64,000 bases of DNA from Panagrolaimus kolymaensis. Lineage: Eukaryota > Nematoda > Chromadorea > Rhabditida > Panagrolaimidae. Both the position numbers and the translations under genes were made by a program. Position 1 is the first letter of the stretch; every line of letters starts with the position of its first letter. The stretch is from contig JAJQJQ010000036.1 of NCBI GenBank assembly GCA_028622995.1, positions 744,001 to 808,000 of the forward strand, in the 5' to 3' direction. This document shows, in pieces, positions 12,318 through 25,167 of this stretch. The notes beneath the pieces are model-generated. The model worked only from the letters and a program-made list of their open reading frames with translations, did not search any database and was not told the origin of the DNA.

Positions 12318-15300
12318 TTATTTTTTTGGTTAACTCAATCGATTTTTGTGGTGCTCACAAACAAAGGCTAGGAATGGATGAGATGGGAAAAATGATGGAT
12401 AAGAAAATGGTTCAAAGATTTTTTTGTTGTTGCCAAATCAATACATTGTTTCTCGCAAGCGGCAAGAAGTATTAACATGTCTTCGCGTTTTTCGACAAAA
12501 TTTAGTTGCAAATGATGATAGTTTTTCTTGAAAAAATGTTTAATACTCTAAATTGAGCATGCCCAAAAAAAAAGAATTAACTATTTATATCTCACAAATT
12601 TTAAAATTCCTGGATTTCGAAGCTTTTTGCAATTTTTCTTTGTCGCTCAATTATTTTTTTTAACTTTCTAAAATTCCAAGAAAATAATATAAATAAATCA
12701 CAATAAACAAATAAATTATTTTTTCAATAAGAAAGAGCAGCTAATGGCCACTGAAATAATTTATGCACGATGCTTTGAAAACACAAAAGCATCATAAAAA
12801 AGAGTTTCATTGTATTTTTTTTTGTATTTTTATGAAACGACATTCATTTTGAATGGTGGTGTAACAAATGTGGAGGTTCTCACGCGTTTAATGGATCGTT
12901 TTTTTGTGCATTTTTTGGTTGTCCATTTTTCAGTTTTAGCAATTTAGAGAAAACAACGTTTGCTTCATATTTTTTGTTTAGTTTTTTTACTTTTGAATAT
13001 TTTAGATTTCATTTTTTTCATTTTTGTTTTTTTTTGTAGTAATAATGTTTATAAATGAAAAATACAGATACAAAATTCATACAGAACTTTAAGAAAGTTA
13101 TTTTTTCATAATTAACTTGAAATTTTAAAAAATGATGATATTTTGAAAAAATAGACGAATTATTTATAGACCGCAATCAGAAAGTCAACAGATAGCAACT
13201 TCAAATCAGCTAAATTTAAATCTCATTATTGAACTTTTAGGTCAATTATGATTTACCTGATGGAAATAGTAGCATTAAAGTTTTGCACATTTATTTTAAA
13301 AAAAATTTATTCACGTTTCCAAAAACAAACTTTTTCATTTTTGAATATTTTTGATTATTTGATTCCATAAAATTATGCGACTTTATTTGAACCAAACCTT
13401 TTAAAATAAAATTACAAAGAAAAAACTGTTCCAAAAAAGTATTATTTAATTTTCACAGTGATTCATAAAAGAAAAAAAAGGTTTGGTCGATTTAAAATTT
13501 TTAAAAGCAATAAAACTGGATTTTTTTTTCAAACTTAATCCTTTTGTATAATATTATTATTTTTTGTATTTATGTATGAGTTTCACATGCATTGTTTGAT
13601 TCTTTTTTAAAAAATAGTTATTGGTGTTAAAATTTTTTTTTCTCATTCAAAGTGTTTGGTTTTTATTTATGTATTGATTTTTGCTTTTGAATATTTTAAC
13701 GTTGATTTTTTTTAACTTTCTTTCTGATTTAAAATAAAGATACACTTTAACCAATATGCATTTTAAATTTTTTTAATTAAGACCCATAAATCTTTGAAAG
13801 AAACTCAGAAAAACATTATTTCAACCAGCAAAAAAAAATTGGGAGCAATTTAAAAGTTACTATGTGATAGTGGAAGAAATCCGATGCACGAGAAGAAGAA
13901 AAATAAGGGAATAAAGAATGATTTTGATTTATATTTTCTCCAAAGGCATTCAGTAGACAAAGCCAAAACAAGCATTTTTATAGTTTTTTAATTTTTTTTT
14001 GAAATTGTCATGGATATAATTGCCATCGTCGTCGCCATGTGAGTTTTGTTGTTGTTTTATCCAACAGAAGAAGTCTGGGCCAAATGAAATCCGAAATTTT
14101 TAAAATTCCAAGAAACACTGTTCTTTTTTAGAATTTAAATTTTTTTTGAATTTTTAATAAAATATAATTTTTATTTTTTGCTTTTACGTTTGTTATCGAT
14201 GTTACTCGCTTGCTAGGCGAGTTTACCAATGCCATTAAATAAAATAAAATAAAAAAATAAAATACAACTATGGCATTCGTAGATTTCTCATTAACAGAAG
14301 AAATTATTAGTAAATAAAAAACGGCCATTCTAAATTCACAAACAATAAAGAATTTATGAAAATTGTTGAAAAGGAATTTTTTCCATAAAAAAATTAATAA
14401 AATAAGTTTTTGTACAAATATATTGTGGAATAAAAGAAGAAAGGTTCTTTGAATTTATTTTATTCAAAAAAAAAAACACAGTTTTCATTCGTGTTTAATA
14501 GCTGCCTTTTTAATATGAATTTATGCATATGCATGAGTTTTACAGACATAAATAAAAAGCTTTTTCTTTTCTTTCGCTTATTTTTTTTCTCGTTCAATTT
14601 TTAGTGTTAAACAATTTTTAAAACTAAATCATTTCCTTTTTATTACTTTTGAATATTTTGGAATTTCTTTTTTTGCCTAATGATTTTCTTAACCTAGTTA
14701 TAAAAAACAAAGAAATTTAACCAAAGATCAGTTATGGTTAACTTTTTTGCCACATTTAAATATTCATTTTCGCAACAAAAAAACATTATTCAGCTTGGAA
14801 TAATTTCAAAAGAGCCACGTTAAAATAAGAGATAGAAATAAATGCTCAACTACGAAATATACAAAAAATATAAAAATTTTGTATCTTTTAGTCCTAAACA
14901 AAGCAGCAAGCTAATGTCGCAAAAGTTTGTTTAAAATCTGAATGAAAATTAAAAGATCATAAGTCCACCAAAATAAATTTTTTGGAACGGTCTCGTTTTT
15001 TACTTCAATGAAATTCAAAAAATTCGCTGATAAACAACTAAACTAAAAAAAAATAAACAATAAAAAGTGTCCGGGTTTAATAGCCTAATAATTTTATTTT
15101 ACAACCAAAAAAACTTTTTATATCCAATTACGGATGCTTTATTATTTTTTTTTCCTGTACCATCCTTTTCAACCAACCGAGTTAGAGACAACAGACACAT
15201 TCCATTCTTTTTTCCATTTTTTGATTTTTCCTTTTTTTCAATCGTTCGCATTTTTTTTTTGTTGCAATAAAAAAAGACTCTAGCCTGCTATTAATTTTTG

Positions 15301-15545
15301 GGCATAGACTACAATGCTCGTAGTAGTAGCAGCAAAAACATCAATGCTGCTGCCATTACTGACTGATCGACATGGGCTTGTTCCTCTTTCATTTCCTGAA
15401 AAAGAAAAAAGAAAAAAATCAACTATCATTAAAAAAAATATTTTTTGAGCAACTATCAAACAAATAAAAAAAAAGTAATAAAGAAAGCAACGGGAGTGTG
15501 AGGAGTGTTAAAAAAAGAAGGAAGAAAGGGAATTATTTTTTTGGG
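12318..15545. other. intergenic region, AT-rich, with faint repeated motif blocks
   Basis: No gene was found in about 3.2 kb. Short frames are Phe/Lys-rich. Similar blocks recur in the same order near 12990, 13687 and 14648 (each containing a TTTTGAATATTTT core), with spacing of 700-960 bp. They may be an old tandem duplication. The promoter of the first GST-like gene must lie at the right end. A less AT-rich patch at about 15300-15390 could be part of it. Confidence 0.4.
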
Positions 15546-17541
15546 ATGAAAGTAGTTTTTATTGATACTCATTTAACATGGAGTTGCGAAACGATGTCAA
15601 CTCCATCCAATTCATATTCATCAGAAACTTTTAATTCTTCATCGACATCGGCTGCTACTTTGGCTGCTGCTTCTTCAAATACGGGTGTTTCTCCAAAATC
15701 ATCGGGCGCTACTTCGGGTATAACTCAACTTCCATCGCCTGATACTTCGGCGGAGGTAAATTTTTCTACGGGTACCTCATCGTCTGCTTCTAGCAATTCT
15801 AAGCCATTGACAACAACGATGTCTTCTGAAACAACGAATGGAGTTTCTGTTATTACGAAGAATGAACAACCACAACCTCCAATGACAGCAGCAGCTGTGC
15901 CACCATATAAGCTAGTTTATTTTAATTCCCGAGGCCATGCAGAAGTTAGTCGCTTAATTCTTCAATATGCTCAAATTCCATTTGAAGATATTCGATTAAA
16001 TACTAATGAATGGACATATTTTAAAACTCGTATGTTTTTTATCGTAATTTTTCTTAATTTTTTTTTGAAATATCAAAAATTTTTTAATAAATCCAAAAAT
16101 TTTTAGATACTCTTAAAGCAAAAAAATCTGTACTGTCTTTTTTTTTTATTTATTGGGCGCTTTTTTTTTTGGATTCAAAATTTTCTGTTAGCCCCCTTTT
16201 TAATATTGTTTGTGACTAGCTTTTGACAATTACTTAGATCCAAAAAAATAGTTTCATTTTGCAAACAAATCAAATTTTATTTTTATTGACATCATTTTTT
16301 TATTTTTTGCAATGCAGTCATCTCTCTTTTTAACTTTGCGCAAGATTTCATAACATTTTGACCTTTTATTTTATTTACAAAAACAACAAAGTTTGTAGGA
16401 TGCGCAAAGATCGTCGTTAGACATAAAAAAAATAATCGACGTGTGATTTATAATTCAAAGATTGTATTTTACCTTCTCTCTTCTTCTTTTTTTTGCTTTC
16501 GAGTTTAAAGCAAATTTGCTCTTGCATTTATGTAAGAAAAAAAAGAAAAAAGATTGTTTGTCAAACCAACAACGATGACTAACATATTTTTTTTACAAAC
16601 AATGATTTTTTGTAAGCTTTAAAGATTTTTTTGGTGATGTGGTTTTCCAGGAAAAAAAATCAAATAACTAAATTTTCTTTTGCAAAAAGTGAATATAAAA
16701 AAGTAATTCGCAAAAAAATGAGTGATTTTTTTATAAGAACCATAAAACAAATAGTAAATTTCTGGCAATTAAAACAAAAATTAAGGTACTGAAAAATGCA
16801 ATTTTAGAATTTATTTTTGCAAATGAAAAAAAAGTTTGATTAAAAACACAAAAATAAATTTTTGATTCTCACCACAAAAATTTCTGATTACTCCATTCCC
16901 CTCATTTTAGAGCCATAAAATAAAATGGAAAACATGGATCAAATTTCTATAGAAATTAAAATTCCCCAAACCCATTTAGAAAAAAATAAAAAAATATATA
17001 ATTTTTTTTTTCAGAAATGCCTTACGGCAAACTTCCATTATTAATTTTTGATACAAATGAAGAATTAAATGATTCGAAAGAAATCGCAAAATTCCTTGCA
17101 AAACGACATGGACTTTCAGGAAAAACGATGCTTGAAGAAATAAAAGTTGATTCAATCATAGATTTGCGAATGAAATTTGGAACCGAAATTCAAGCTTATA
17201 TCGCTTTGTCAGTTGGAACCCATCCATCCATGGATTTAAGGCAAATTCGAGAAAAAATATTTAATGAATCTTTTTTACCTGCAATAAATAAATATTCTCC
17301 AATGTTAATAGAATTATTAGAAAAAAATACAAAAAAGAAGAATAATCCAACATCAAAATTTTTTATGGCTTCTGGAGTTACCGTGGCTGATTTGGCTGTG
17401 GCTGAATTATCCGATACTTTACAAAACTTTTATTCAGATTTTGAAAAAAAATTCCCTCAATTAATGGAACATTCGAAAATTGTTCATGGACTTCCAGAAT
17501 TACAAAAATATTTGAATGAAAGACCATTTTCTAAATATTAA
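15546..17541 (+). CDS. sigma-class glutathione S-transferase-like protein with Ser/Thr-rich N-terminal extension
   Basis: Exons 15546-16029 and 17015-17541 join in phase 1 across a 985-nt intron and give about 336 residues. The first ~120 residues are Ser/Thr/Ala-rich and probably disordered. The GST fold follows: a thioredoxin-like half from about residue 121 (YKLVYFNSRGHAEVSRLILQ), with the sigma-class catalytic Tyr retained (Tyr125), MPYGKLPLL after the intron, and Ser182 at the glutathione gamma-glutamyl site. An all-helical C-terminal half completes it. Sigma GSTs are about 205 residues, so the extension is unusual. A second in-frame ATG at 15594 (MSTPSNS) is an equally plausible start. 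The paralog at 22863-24078 shares the first intron position and phase. The role is likely cytosolic glutathione conjugation or peroxide/prostaglandin metabolism. Confidence 0.85.
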
Positions 17542-18080
17542 ATATGGATGAAATTTTTTTGTTTAAATTTGTCTTTTTTTTTACAAAATATTTTTTTAAT
17601 TGTTAATTTACCAGCTTTGTTTGAATTTTTGGGAAGTTTTAATTCAAATTTTCTTTTAACCCTTGTATATTTTGGTTTTTTTCACCTATCGTAAACAATT
17701 TCACTTCTTCCAAAAAAAATTCGTGTTTAACATTATCAAAACAATTTACGAAATTATAAAGTCTTTTTTATTCATTTAAATCCTACTTTATCAAACATAT
17801 AATAAAGAAATAACAATAAAAAAATAATATATATTAACTAACATAGTAATAATCATAGGTATTATTTTATTTTGATAATATTCCATTTTCTTTGCCATTT
17901 ATTGATTCACTTTCGGTTTGATCCAAAATATTACCAAAATTTTCATCCAAGTATCTAAAAATTATTAAAAATATAACTTTCGACAAACTAGAAGATTCAA
18001 AAACTTACAAAATAAAAATCGCAAATTTAGCCATTAATTAATCAGTTTTATTCCTAACTGCTAACTTCTATTTTGTTCTA
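17542..18080. other. convergent 3' intergenic region
   Basis: A 539-nt AT-rich spacer between the GST-like stop (+) and the kinase stop (-). It contains AATAAA near 17800 and no further coding signal. Confidence 0.5.
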
Positions 18081-20489
18081 TTAAATATCGGACCATTCAT
18101 CATCATTAAGTTCTTCATCATCCGAAGAGTCAATCTTAAAAAAGAATTTTTAAAAGTGAACATCAAAACATCAAAACATACATGTGGATCAAATGATGCA
18201 TCTCCTTCGACATAACTTTCACCAGATCCAAATTCTAAAAGAAAAAAGAGTTAAGATATTAATTATAAATAATATTAAAAATACATCCATAAAAATTACG
18301 AAGATGAAAGGTTTGTCAAAAAAAAAAACAAAAAAAAACATACCGCTGATTGTTTTGTTAGGATCTTCTTCATCACTTAGGCTTGAGTCTGTCAAATGTT
18401 TAGGATCAAAAGATGATGGAATAATTTGGATATCATTTTTAAATTTCATTTGTTCATTAATTGACAGATCTTTCAAAGAAATTCCAGATGTATCCCAATT
18501 ATTTGACGATGACGACGAGGCAGCAACAGGAGTTCCACTTGCATAAACACTTCTTTCTTTTTCTATTTGAGTTTTAGATGCATTAGAATTCCGATTCTTT
18601 TCATTTCGATTTCTATTTGGTTTTGTACATTTTTTCTTCAGCCATGGATGAGAAAGCAAATCTTTTGCTGATTTTCTTTTAGATGGAATTGGAATAAGCA
18701 TATGAAACAGGAAATCAACGAGATATTTTTGATCTTTTTCCAGCATTCCTAGTCTATTAAACTTGGCTTGTAAAACTTTCTTAAACTGTTTTTCAGCTTT
18801 TTTAGAATCATATTCGTCGGTTGTGAATTCTTTTATAAAACGCTCTGGAAAATGGATATTAAATTTCTTTTTAAAACCATCAGGATCTTTGAAAGCTTTG
18901 AAATCTTTAAAATAACGACGAGGAAATTGGCCAAACATTTTTCTTAATCCAACGATTTCATCTTTGTAGATTACAGTAAATTTTCCCATTTCAAATTCGA
19001 GAAACATTTTGTTAGTCAATAACACAACAATCTAAAACTTTAGCATGTAAACATTTTATTGAGGTAAAAAAATTACTGTAACACCAAGCGACCAAATATC
19101 ATGAGAAGGGAGCAAAGGAGCACCAAAAAAATATTCCGGTGGACGAAACCCATTAGTGCCAGTCTTTCTTTCAGTTCCTTCTATCTAAAAATAAGTTATA
19201 TTATTTTAATGTAATAAGATTATACAAAACTTACGGAAGCATTTCCAAAATCAATTAATTTAAATATCAAGTCGTCTGTTGAGTTTTTGCTCATTTTTTT
19301 CTTTGGTATTTCTTCAAGTTCTTCTTCCAACAACTTTCTTATTTTATTTTCGTCAAATTCGGAATTTTTTTGACACACCATACGAAGAGAAGAAAGACTT
19401 TTCCCAGATTTAACAATTTTTTCTAATTGACAGCGTAAACTTAGTTGAGTAACACAGGTAGCAATATTGTGAGGTTTGATATCACTGTGAACAACTTTGA
19501 GACCATGAATAGTTTTAAGAGCCTTTAGAATATGTTTTGCAAGTTTTTTGATAACAGGAATTGGTAAACCACCACCATATTTTGAAGCTTCTTTCATCAA
19601 CGTATAAGGATCTTTTCCCAAAGGTTCATATATACCAACACAAGCATCACGTCCACCAGATTTAAAGCTGAGAGATTCATAGAATCGCAATATATTTGGA
19701 TGGTTTATAGTTTGATGAAGAGTCTATAATAAGGTAATGATAAATGATAATTAAACCTCATTCGTTTTTCAAAACAGTCAAAAAATTATAAAATAAATAA
19801 ATGATTGCTCGGTAGAAAATAATTTTTGCTTTCAATAATATATTAAGTAGAGCAAAGTTTTTGTTTTGTTTACCACTAAAAATTTTATTTTTTTATGTAA
19901 AAAGAAGCTTACTTCTATTTCCAGATTTGAAATACAACGACCATATTTAAAAACTTTTGCAACTTTGAATTCTTTGCTTTTCCTTTCAATAACGAGCCAA
20001 ACTAGTGAAAACCCTCCATATCCAATTTTGCATACAACTCGATATTCATTATTCGATCTAAAAATAATTTTGATTTAATAAATAAAAAATTAATGAAAAC
20101 TTACGTTTTATTAATCATTCTATTACCTATATCAAGCACGGATATTGTATTTTCATTAAATTTTTCAGCATTTTCTTGAATATTTTGAGCGAACACATCC
20201 AAATTATTATTGATATTTCCGAGCTCCGACGTCGCAATTGAATTAACTGGATGTTGTTGTTGCCCTTAAAATGAATCAATCATCAAATAAAATTTATAAA
20301 TTTTTTTAAACAAAAAAACAAAATATTGGAAGTAAGTAAAATAAACGATTAAAATAAAAAATAATAATTAAACTCACCAGGAAGTTTGTCGTCAGCTATC
20401 GGGTTTTCTTTTGTTGTTGGTTTATCTGCTATATTGTTACCTTGAAGTTTTTTCTTAGCTCTTGTAAAAATATTATAAACCATATTCAT
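18081..20489 (-). CDS. SRPK-like serine/threonine protein kinase
   Basis: Eight exons on the minus strand (20489-20378, 20264-20105, 20057-19913, 19723-19235, 19184-19077, 19031-18344, 18234-18182, 18134-18081) join in phase to about 602 residues. The kinase domain starts near residue 95. It shows the Gly-rich loop (KIGYGGFSLVW, 101-111), the ATP lysine in VAK (Lys125), the HSDIKPHN catalytic loop (218-225), DFGNAS (297-302), GFRPPE and DIWSLGV. The near end is FLFHMLIPIPSKRKSAKDLL then HPWL. HSDIKP, DFGN and a spacer of about 70 residues between them match the split catalytic domain of SR-protein kinases, with a much shorter spacer. The tail is acidic (DSSDDEELNDDEW). The likely role is phosphorylation of RS-type substrates. 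The start is the first of two nearby ATGs (20489, 20483). Confidence 0.82.
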
Positions 20490-22862
20490 GAAATATTGTA
20501 GTAATACAAATTGGTAAATGAAATATGAAAAATGAAATCAAACAACAATGGTGAACAATGTTTTCCTCAGATTTGCATACAAATTGTTCAACCGAAGAAA
20601 AAATGCAAAATATTTGAAGCGGGGTTAAAAAAAATCATCTTAAAAAAGTGGCAATTTTCTTCGGTTTTCGAAAAATAATATGCGCGGTCGTTGTTCGTTC
20701 CTATGTATTGTGTTTATGTTTCTGAAAAGAAAATTTTTGAATGATTCATGGTTTTCTGTTTACAAAAACTTTAATTAATTTTTAATTAGATAATAATTAG
20801 ATAGCTTTGTATCTTTTTTCACTATATTTAATGTGTGTAATAGATGTTATTAAATAATTTTTTAGGGAAGTTATTTGTTATTTTTTGTCTCTCACAAATT
20901 CAATTGCAATTTAAATATTACTTGGTTTTTTTGGGTCTAGAATATCAAGGTTTTCATATTTATGGTTCTTTTCTTAAAACGGGTTAAATCCCTTAACTTT
21001 CACTTTCAAAAATTTTTTTTATTCATTTTTATTTTGACCATTTTATTGTTTTACATTTTCTAGTTTTTTTTTCTTTTTGACCATCAAGGTACAAACTATC
21101 ATAATTTTTCGCTTTCTTTGTTTTTTTTACTTCAATAAAATTTATACTTTTTTTTTAATTTTTTATCAAAGTCTGAGATTGACGTTTAAGCATATATTTT
21201 TTTCTTCTTCTTGGAAGGAATGAACAAAGAAAAAAATCAATAAATTGAAGAAAACCAAGTGATAACAAGCGACTATGATTTTTATTAGGTAACAGTATTG
21301 GAAGAAGTTATCACAAAAAAATCTAAAGAGGAGAAATTTTTTAAAACATCAAAAAAGAAATGAAAGGTTAACGTAAAATTAATACCTAAAAAAACAACCA
21401 ACAGACAAAGAAAGAAAAAACTCCATTTCAAGGAACTTTTCTACCTGAATCGAGAGAAAAATTTTAGTATCGGAATCAATTTTTTATTCTTTTTTTTAAA
21501 TGTAAAATTAAACTATCAAAACTTTTACTGAATTCTTTTTCAAATTCATAAAAGGTGAATATGTTATTAGGCTAAAAAGTTTTGTCTAGTTTTAAAATTT
21601 TCTCTACCGCCTTTATGTATTATTTTTTTTAATTCAATAGATTATGGAATAAAATGAGTTATATTTAAAGCCAAATACTTACTGTCTCACAAAATTTTGG
21701 AAATAGTGGAATCAAAAATTAATTTACTTCTTATTTTTTTTTAAACATTTATCCAAAAAAAATGTAAAAGGTTATAAAAAGAAAATTCGACTTAGCAAAC
21801 ATTTTTTAAAAACATTTTTTTTGAAGTTTTAGTCATCCAAAATATTCTAATTTTATTGTGACTTTTGAATTAAAAGTATGCAATTAAGGAATTGAGCCCC
21901 TAAAATTGAAACAACTTTATTCTACTAAAAGAATATGCATTCTTTGCTACATCACATCCGGTGCATCATGAAAGCACTTGAGGTTGATAAGCTAAAAAAC
22001 ATATTTCATTATATAAAAAAATTATCTCTAACAACCACCTCAATATTATGTTTTGTACTAAAAATAAAATTAAAAAACGTCACATTCAACAACAACGACA
22101 ACCTTTCGACTTGACCTCCCCATTTTTTTCATATTCATTTCGATTTGTTATCACAAACTAGCTACATACCTCTCTTTCCATTCACAAAAAATTAATTGTG
22201 ATGTTTTTGCCATTTTTTGCATCAAAAAAAGATAATAAAAAAAATATTTATTTCGCAACAACTTTTTTTATTCATTTCCGTTTGCTGATTGCACTAATTT
22301 TTTTATTTTTGCAGAGATCAAAACAGCAAAAAAAGAAGTGGATTCTCTCTTTTGAAATCATTTTGATGGAGGATTTTTTGTTTATTCCTTTTCACATTTT
22401 TTTTTTTGCACTCTTTTCACTGTTTTGTAGTCTCATCGAACTTTGCATCATTTCATTTAATTCTTCTTTTTTTTTCATTGATCGGAGATGGTTCGGCTTG
22501 GTGGTTCCTTCCTCCTTTTTCTTCCCTACGTGTATGTATGTACTTTTTATAGCGACAATGACAACGACGAAGGAAGTTACACTCCCTCCCTGTTTGCTCG
22601 CTGGCTTGACTTTCCTATCACAATTTTTTTTTGCTCAGTGCTCGCTGGCCGATTTGTGATTGTTGCGAAATATCTTCTTTTTTTTCATCTACAACAAACT
22701 TTTTTTAATTTATTTTTTTCAGCAAACGTCATTTTTTAAAAGTTTATATAAAACCGCGACCTTTTTTTATTTCAAAACATACATAAAACAAATTCCATTA
22801 GTTGCTTGCTTCTAAAAAAAAACTTTTAACCTTTCTACAGAAAACTTTTTTTAAATTAAGTT
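20490..22862. other. divergent promoter region between the kinase and second GST-like gene
   Basis: About 2.4 kb between two divergent start codons. Mostly T-rich, with a less AT-rich patch at about 22480-22640. The frame at 22198-22659 is Phe-rich and lacks splice support, so it was not accepted as a gene. Confidence 0.5.
22745..22753 (+). promoter_or_regulatory. TATA-like box upstream of the second GST-like gene
   Basis: TATATAAAA sits 110 nt upstream of the ATG at 22863, followed by a GC-containing segment (ACCGCGAC). The position fits a core promoter with a short 5' UTR. No experimental support is available. Confidence 0.35.
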
Positions 22863-24078
22863 ATGGAACCTATTTTAATTCCATGGATGCTTGCAACTTC
22901 CGCGACGACAAGAAAGCGATGTTATGGTTCATCACCCGAAGATAATGGAAGTGTGGGGGAAAATGATGATTTGGATGTTTTAATTCCAACAAAACGATTA
23001 ACCAAATTACAAACTCAAAATGCAATCCCACAATTTCGTTTAACTTTTTATAATGCTCGAGGAATGGCTGAAATGTCGAGAATGATTTTAGCATATGCCG
23101 CAATTCCATTTGAAGATGTTCGACTTAAACAAGAAGATACATGGAATAAAGTTAAAAAAGGTAGAGTTTATTATTATTTTTGAAAAAGGTTAGTTTTTGT
23201 CCTAAAGAATGGACCTTTTTGATAAAAACTTTAAAAATAAAAAAATGGGAATCTTTAGGTTTTTATAATTAAAAAAGAAAGAAAAAAATTTTAAATTTAA
23301 AAATCATGCAATTAAAATTTTGCTGGAAATCTCGCAACGAAATATGATAGTAATAAAAAATTAACAAACTTTTAACATTTTTGTGTTACTCTTATTTTTT
23401 AAACTTTTGCTACAAAATTTTTTAAGAATTTCAAAATCTTCTCAAATTTGATGCTTACTTTTTATTTATTTTTTTCAGAATCCCCTCATTTAACTTTGCC
23501 CATTCTTGAATGGAATGGAAAAAAACTTTGTGGTGGAGATGCGATTGCTCGAATGCTAGCTAAAATGTATGGCCTCGCCGGGCAGGACGTATTTGAACAA
23601 GCTCAAGCTGATGCCATTCTTGGAGTTATGAGAGATTTTATGAATACCGTGCTAAATTACATTAAATTTAAATGTTGCTTTGAGCTTAAAAAGGATACAG
23701 ATGATCTCGTAAGTTTTTACAATCGTAATTTTTTTCTTTTTCGTTATGGGACTCTAAATAATTATTTTTTCGTTCTGGGAGTCTTTTTAAATTTTTGGTT
23801 TTTAGGAAAAACTCTATGTCGAAATTTTCCTACCAAATGTTAAAAGATATTTTAATGTTTTGGAACAATATGCCTCTGCTCAAACTCGAGATGGCTTTTT
23901 CCTTCATAGTGGAATTAGTTATGTTGATTTTGCTATGGCAAATTTATATGATTCTCTATATAATTTACATCCAGATCTCATGATACAATTTAGAAATGTT
24001 CGTTCCATTGTACAACGCGTATTTGCTTTATCTCAATTACAAACTTATTTATCTCGTCGTCCTAAAACTGTGTGGTAG
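22863..24078 (+). CDS. degenerate sigma-GST-like protein
   Basis: Exons 22863-23160, 23479-23708 and 23806-24078 join in phase to 266 residues. A ~57-residue N-terminal extension precedes the thioredoxin-like half (FRLTFYNARGMAEMSRMILA, 58-77). Aligned with the paralog at 15546-17541, the catalytic Tyr position is Phe62, with a Tyr directly after it. The Gln/Asp-Ser pair that grips glutathione is Gly119-Asp120 (KLCGGDAIARML). The C-terminal helical half is intact (GISYVDFAMANLYDSLY). The fold is kept but classical glutathione chemistry is probably weak or lost. A ligand-binding or regulatory role is possible. The first intron matches the paralog in position and phase (after WNKVKK versus TYFKT), so the pair arose by duplication; the second intron is unique to this copy. 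Confidence 0.85.
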
Positions 24079-25167
24079 TGGTGTAGGGATAATTATTAGT
24101 AATATTTTTTTTTGATAGGTGAAGGAAGGATTAGGGAATGGGAAAATGGGAGGTTATAAAATATAAGAAATAGGGATATTAGGGTTTCATACTTAAAGGG
24201 TTTAGAAAATTAAATGGCTAATAAAAAGGTTTAAAAATGTCTTTAAAAAAGTTATTAAAAGTTTTGAAGCAAAAATTATTGGAATTTTTTTAATTTTTAA
24301 AATAAAAAGTTTTCTGGGAAGAAGCCACATATTTTTTGGAATTTTGTTTAAAAGTATCAGAAGTTTTCGTAGTTAAAATTGCAGCAATAATAACCTTTTT
24401 AAAATAAGTCAAAAAACAAATAAAAAAATTAGTTTAGATTTTCTATTTTCTTGTTTGCTTCCCCAGAAACTACAAAAAAGCACTCCACTTTTAACAATAA
24501 AAAAAAGTTGAGTCATTTGCTACCATTAAAAAAACTTTTTTTAAAGCTTTTGTTAGTCACCTACCTTTCTTTTTTTTAAACCCCATCATTTTCATTTTAT
24601 TTATTTTTTATTTTAAATTTCCATAAATCTCAATCAATCAAAAATCTTGTACATAAAATTTCATTACTTTTATTTTGTCCGTCATTTTTTAAATATGTTT
24701 TTTGTAAAACTTTTTTATATTAAAATTTTATTGTCTTTATTTTATTTAAATTGTACTTTATTTATATAAAAAACAACAAAAAAACTAAAAATTATGTATA
24801 TAAAATAAATTTAAAACATTTAATTGTCTATTCTATTTTTAAAAATGTATTATGCACTCGTTTTTTTTTCTAACATATAAAATATTTGACACGTCTAAAA
24901 CAAAAAATAAAATAAAAATACAAAACAAAAAATGAACCACCCGCAAAAAACGGGAGAGGAACGTAATTATAAACAAATTACAAATTAAAGCCATAGATTT
25001 AAAAAAGAAGAAGAAGTTAGAGAGTTAAAAAATTATGGATATGTTTCAAATTTTTTTTTAGAAAAATGATTAAAGAAAAATTTAAAAATTATTTGTAGCC
25101 TTTTTAAAAAAAATGTAGACTCCAACTTTGACTAAAGCGATCACTATTTTTTGATGGTGCTACTTTC
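24079..25167. other. 3' flank of the second GST-like gene, no gene seen
   Basis: AT-rich 3' UTR and intergenic sequence leading to the left end of the foldback element. Nothing coding was recognised. Confidence 0.5.

Noticed and set aside
22198..22659. 153-codon plus-strand frame in the divergent promoter region
   Set aside because: Phe/Leu/Ser-rich translation of T runs, no domain, no splice context and no start-site signal.
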